Source: Chloroflexota bacterium (GTDB lineage Bacteria; Chloroflexota; Dehalococcoidia; Lucifugimonadales; JACPCL1). Taken from it: 13,381 nt of DNA. Below the pieces are notes generated by a model, which saw only the letters and a program-made list of their open reading frames with translations, made no database searches and was not told the DNA's origin. This document shows, piece by piece, positions 13,284 through 13,381 of this stretch (positions within the stretch are counted from its first letter, which is position 1; each line of letters begins with the position of its first letter). The DNA is taken from NCBI GenBank assembly GCA_016210375.1, contig JACQUH010000191.1:1-13381 (forward strand), given 5' to 3'. The position numbers and the translations under genes are program-made.

Positions 13284-13381
13284 GAAGAAACGGTGTGATG
13301 CGGCAAAGCCGCATCACACCGTATCAAACCTATTTTCTCCCCTTTCCCGTGCGGGAAGGGGGAGCCAGAGGGGGTTAGGTC
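13284..13381. repeat. Dispersed two-hairpin repeat, copy reaching the window edge
   Basis: The first stem is a perfect 13-bp GGTGTGATGCGGC with its inverse around AAA (13292-13320). It is followed by CAAACCTATTTTCTCCCC, a second stem with a GTGC-type loop, and CCAGAGGGGGTTAGGTC. It matches 5584-5677 in order and sequence, and may continue past the window. Confidence 0.75.

Larger units (their letters stand above)
12834..13381. other. Gene-free repeat cluster at the right edge
   Basis: No convincing gene is present in these 548 bases. The region is a dense series of hairpins and repeats: stems at 12845-12886, 12943-12964, 13050-13070, 13149-13206 and 13243-13279, a 40-bp direct repeat, and a copy of the dispersed two-hairpin repeat that runs to the window edge. 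Confidence 0.65.

Noticed and set aside
12834..13381. CRISPR array
   Set aside because: The repeats are few, imperfect, palindromic and unevenly spaced, with no uniform spacers.

Overview
The window is GC-rich DNA with long protein-coding genes and gaps packed with hairpin repeats. Pro/Thr-repeat lipoprotein linkers, long family-5 solute-binding proteins, BNR proteins, MFS_3 exporters and C-rich/G-rich intergenic hairpins together suggest a Chloroflexota genome, perhaps Dehalococcoidia or SAR202-like. That assignment is inference: there is no rRNA or other phylogenetic marker gene here.

Layout. (1) At the left edge, minus strand, a gene with a 63-bp (21-residue) tandem repeat runs out of the window. 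Just upstream is a 31-codon leader frame with a strong ribosome binding site and an in-frame amber codon. (2) 442-5395, minus strand: a probable two-gene unit, with a membrane-anchored BNR/Asp-box protein first and then an 829-residue secreted solute-binding protein. The two lobes of the binding protein are in reversed (circularly permuted) order. (3) 5851-8073, plus strand: a second solute-binding protein, a lipoprotein with the normal lobe order and an extra PsbP/DUF1795-like domain. It is divergent from the BNR unit and ends at a strong hairpin. (4) 8264-9052, minus strand: a short-chain dehydrogenase/reductase in which the usual catalytic serine position appears to be glycine. (5) 9467-10813 and 11565-12833, plus strand: two MFS_3-type exporters separated by a 751-bp gap that has no convincing gene but contains a perfect 21-bp stem hairpin. 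(6) 12834-13381: a gene-free cluster of inverted and direct repeats.

How the genes may work together. The BNR protein and two binding proteins suggest capture of extracellular oligomers (peptides or glycans) at the cell surface. No permease or ATPase gene lies in the window, so the binding proteins are orphans here. The MFS pair suggests efflux of small molecules. The SDR substrate cannot be told. I see no mobile-element genes, CRISPR array, rRNA or tRNA.

The strongest observation is the permuted binding protein, because the normally ordered relative in the same window gives an internal reference. The likely physical explanation is a circular permutation of the SBP_bac_5 fold. Long archaeal and Chloroflexota relatives may share it, so its novelty needs a search.
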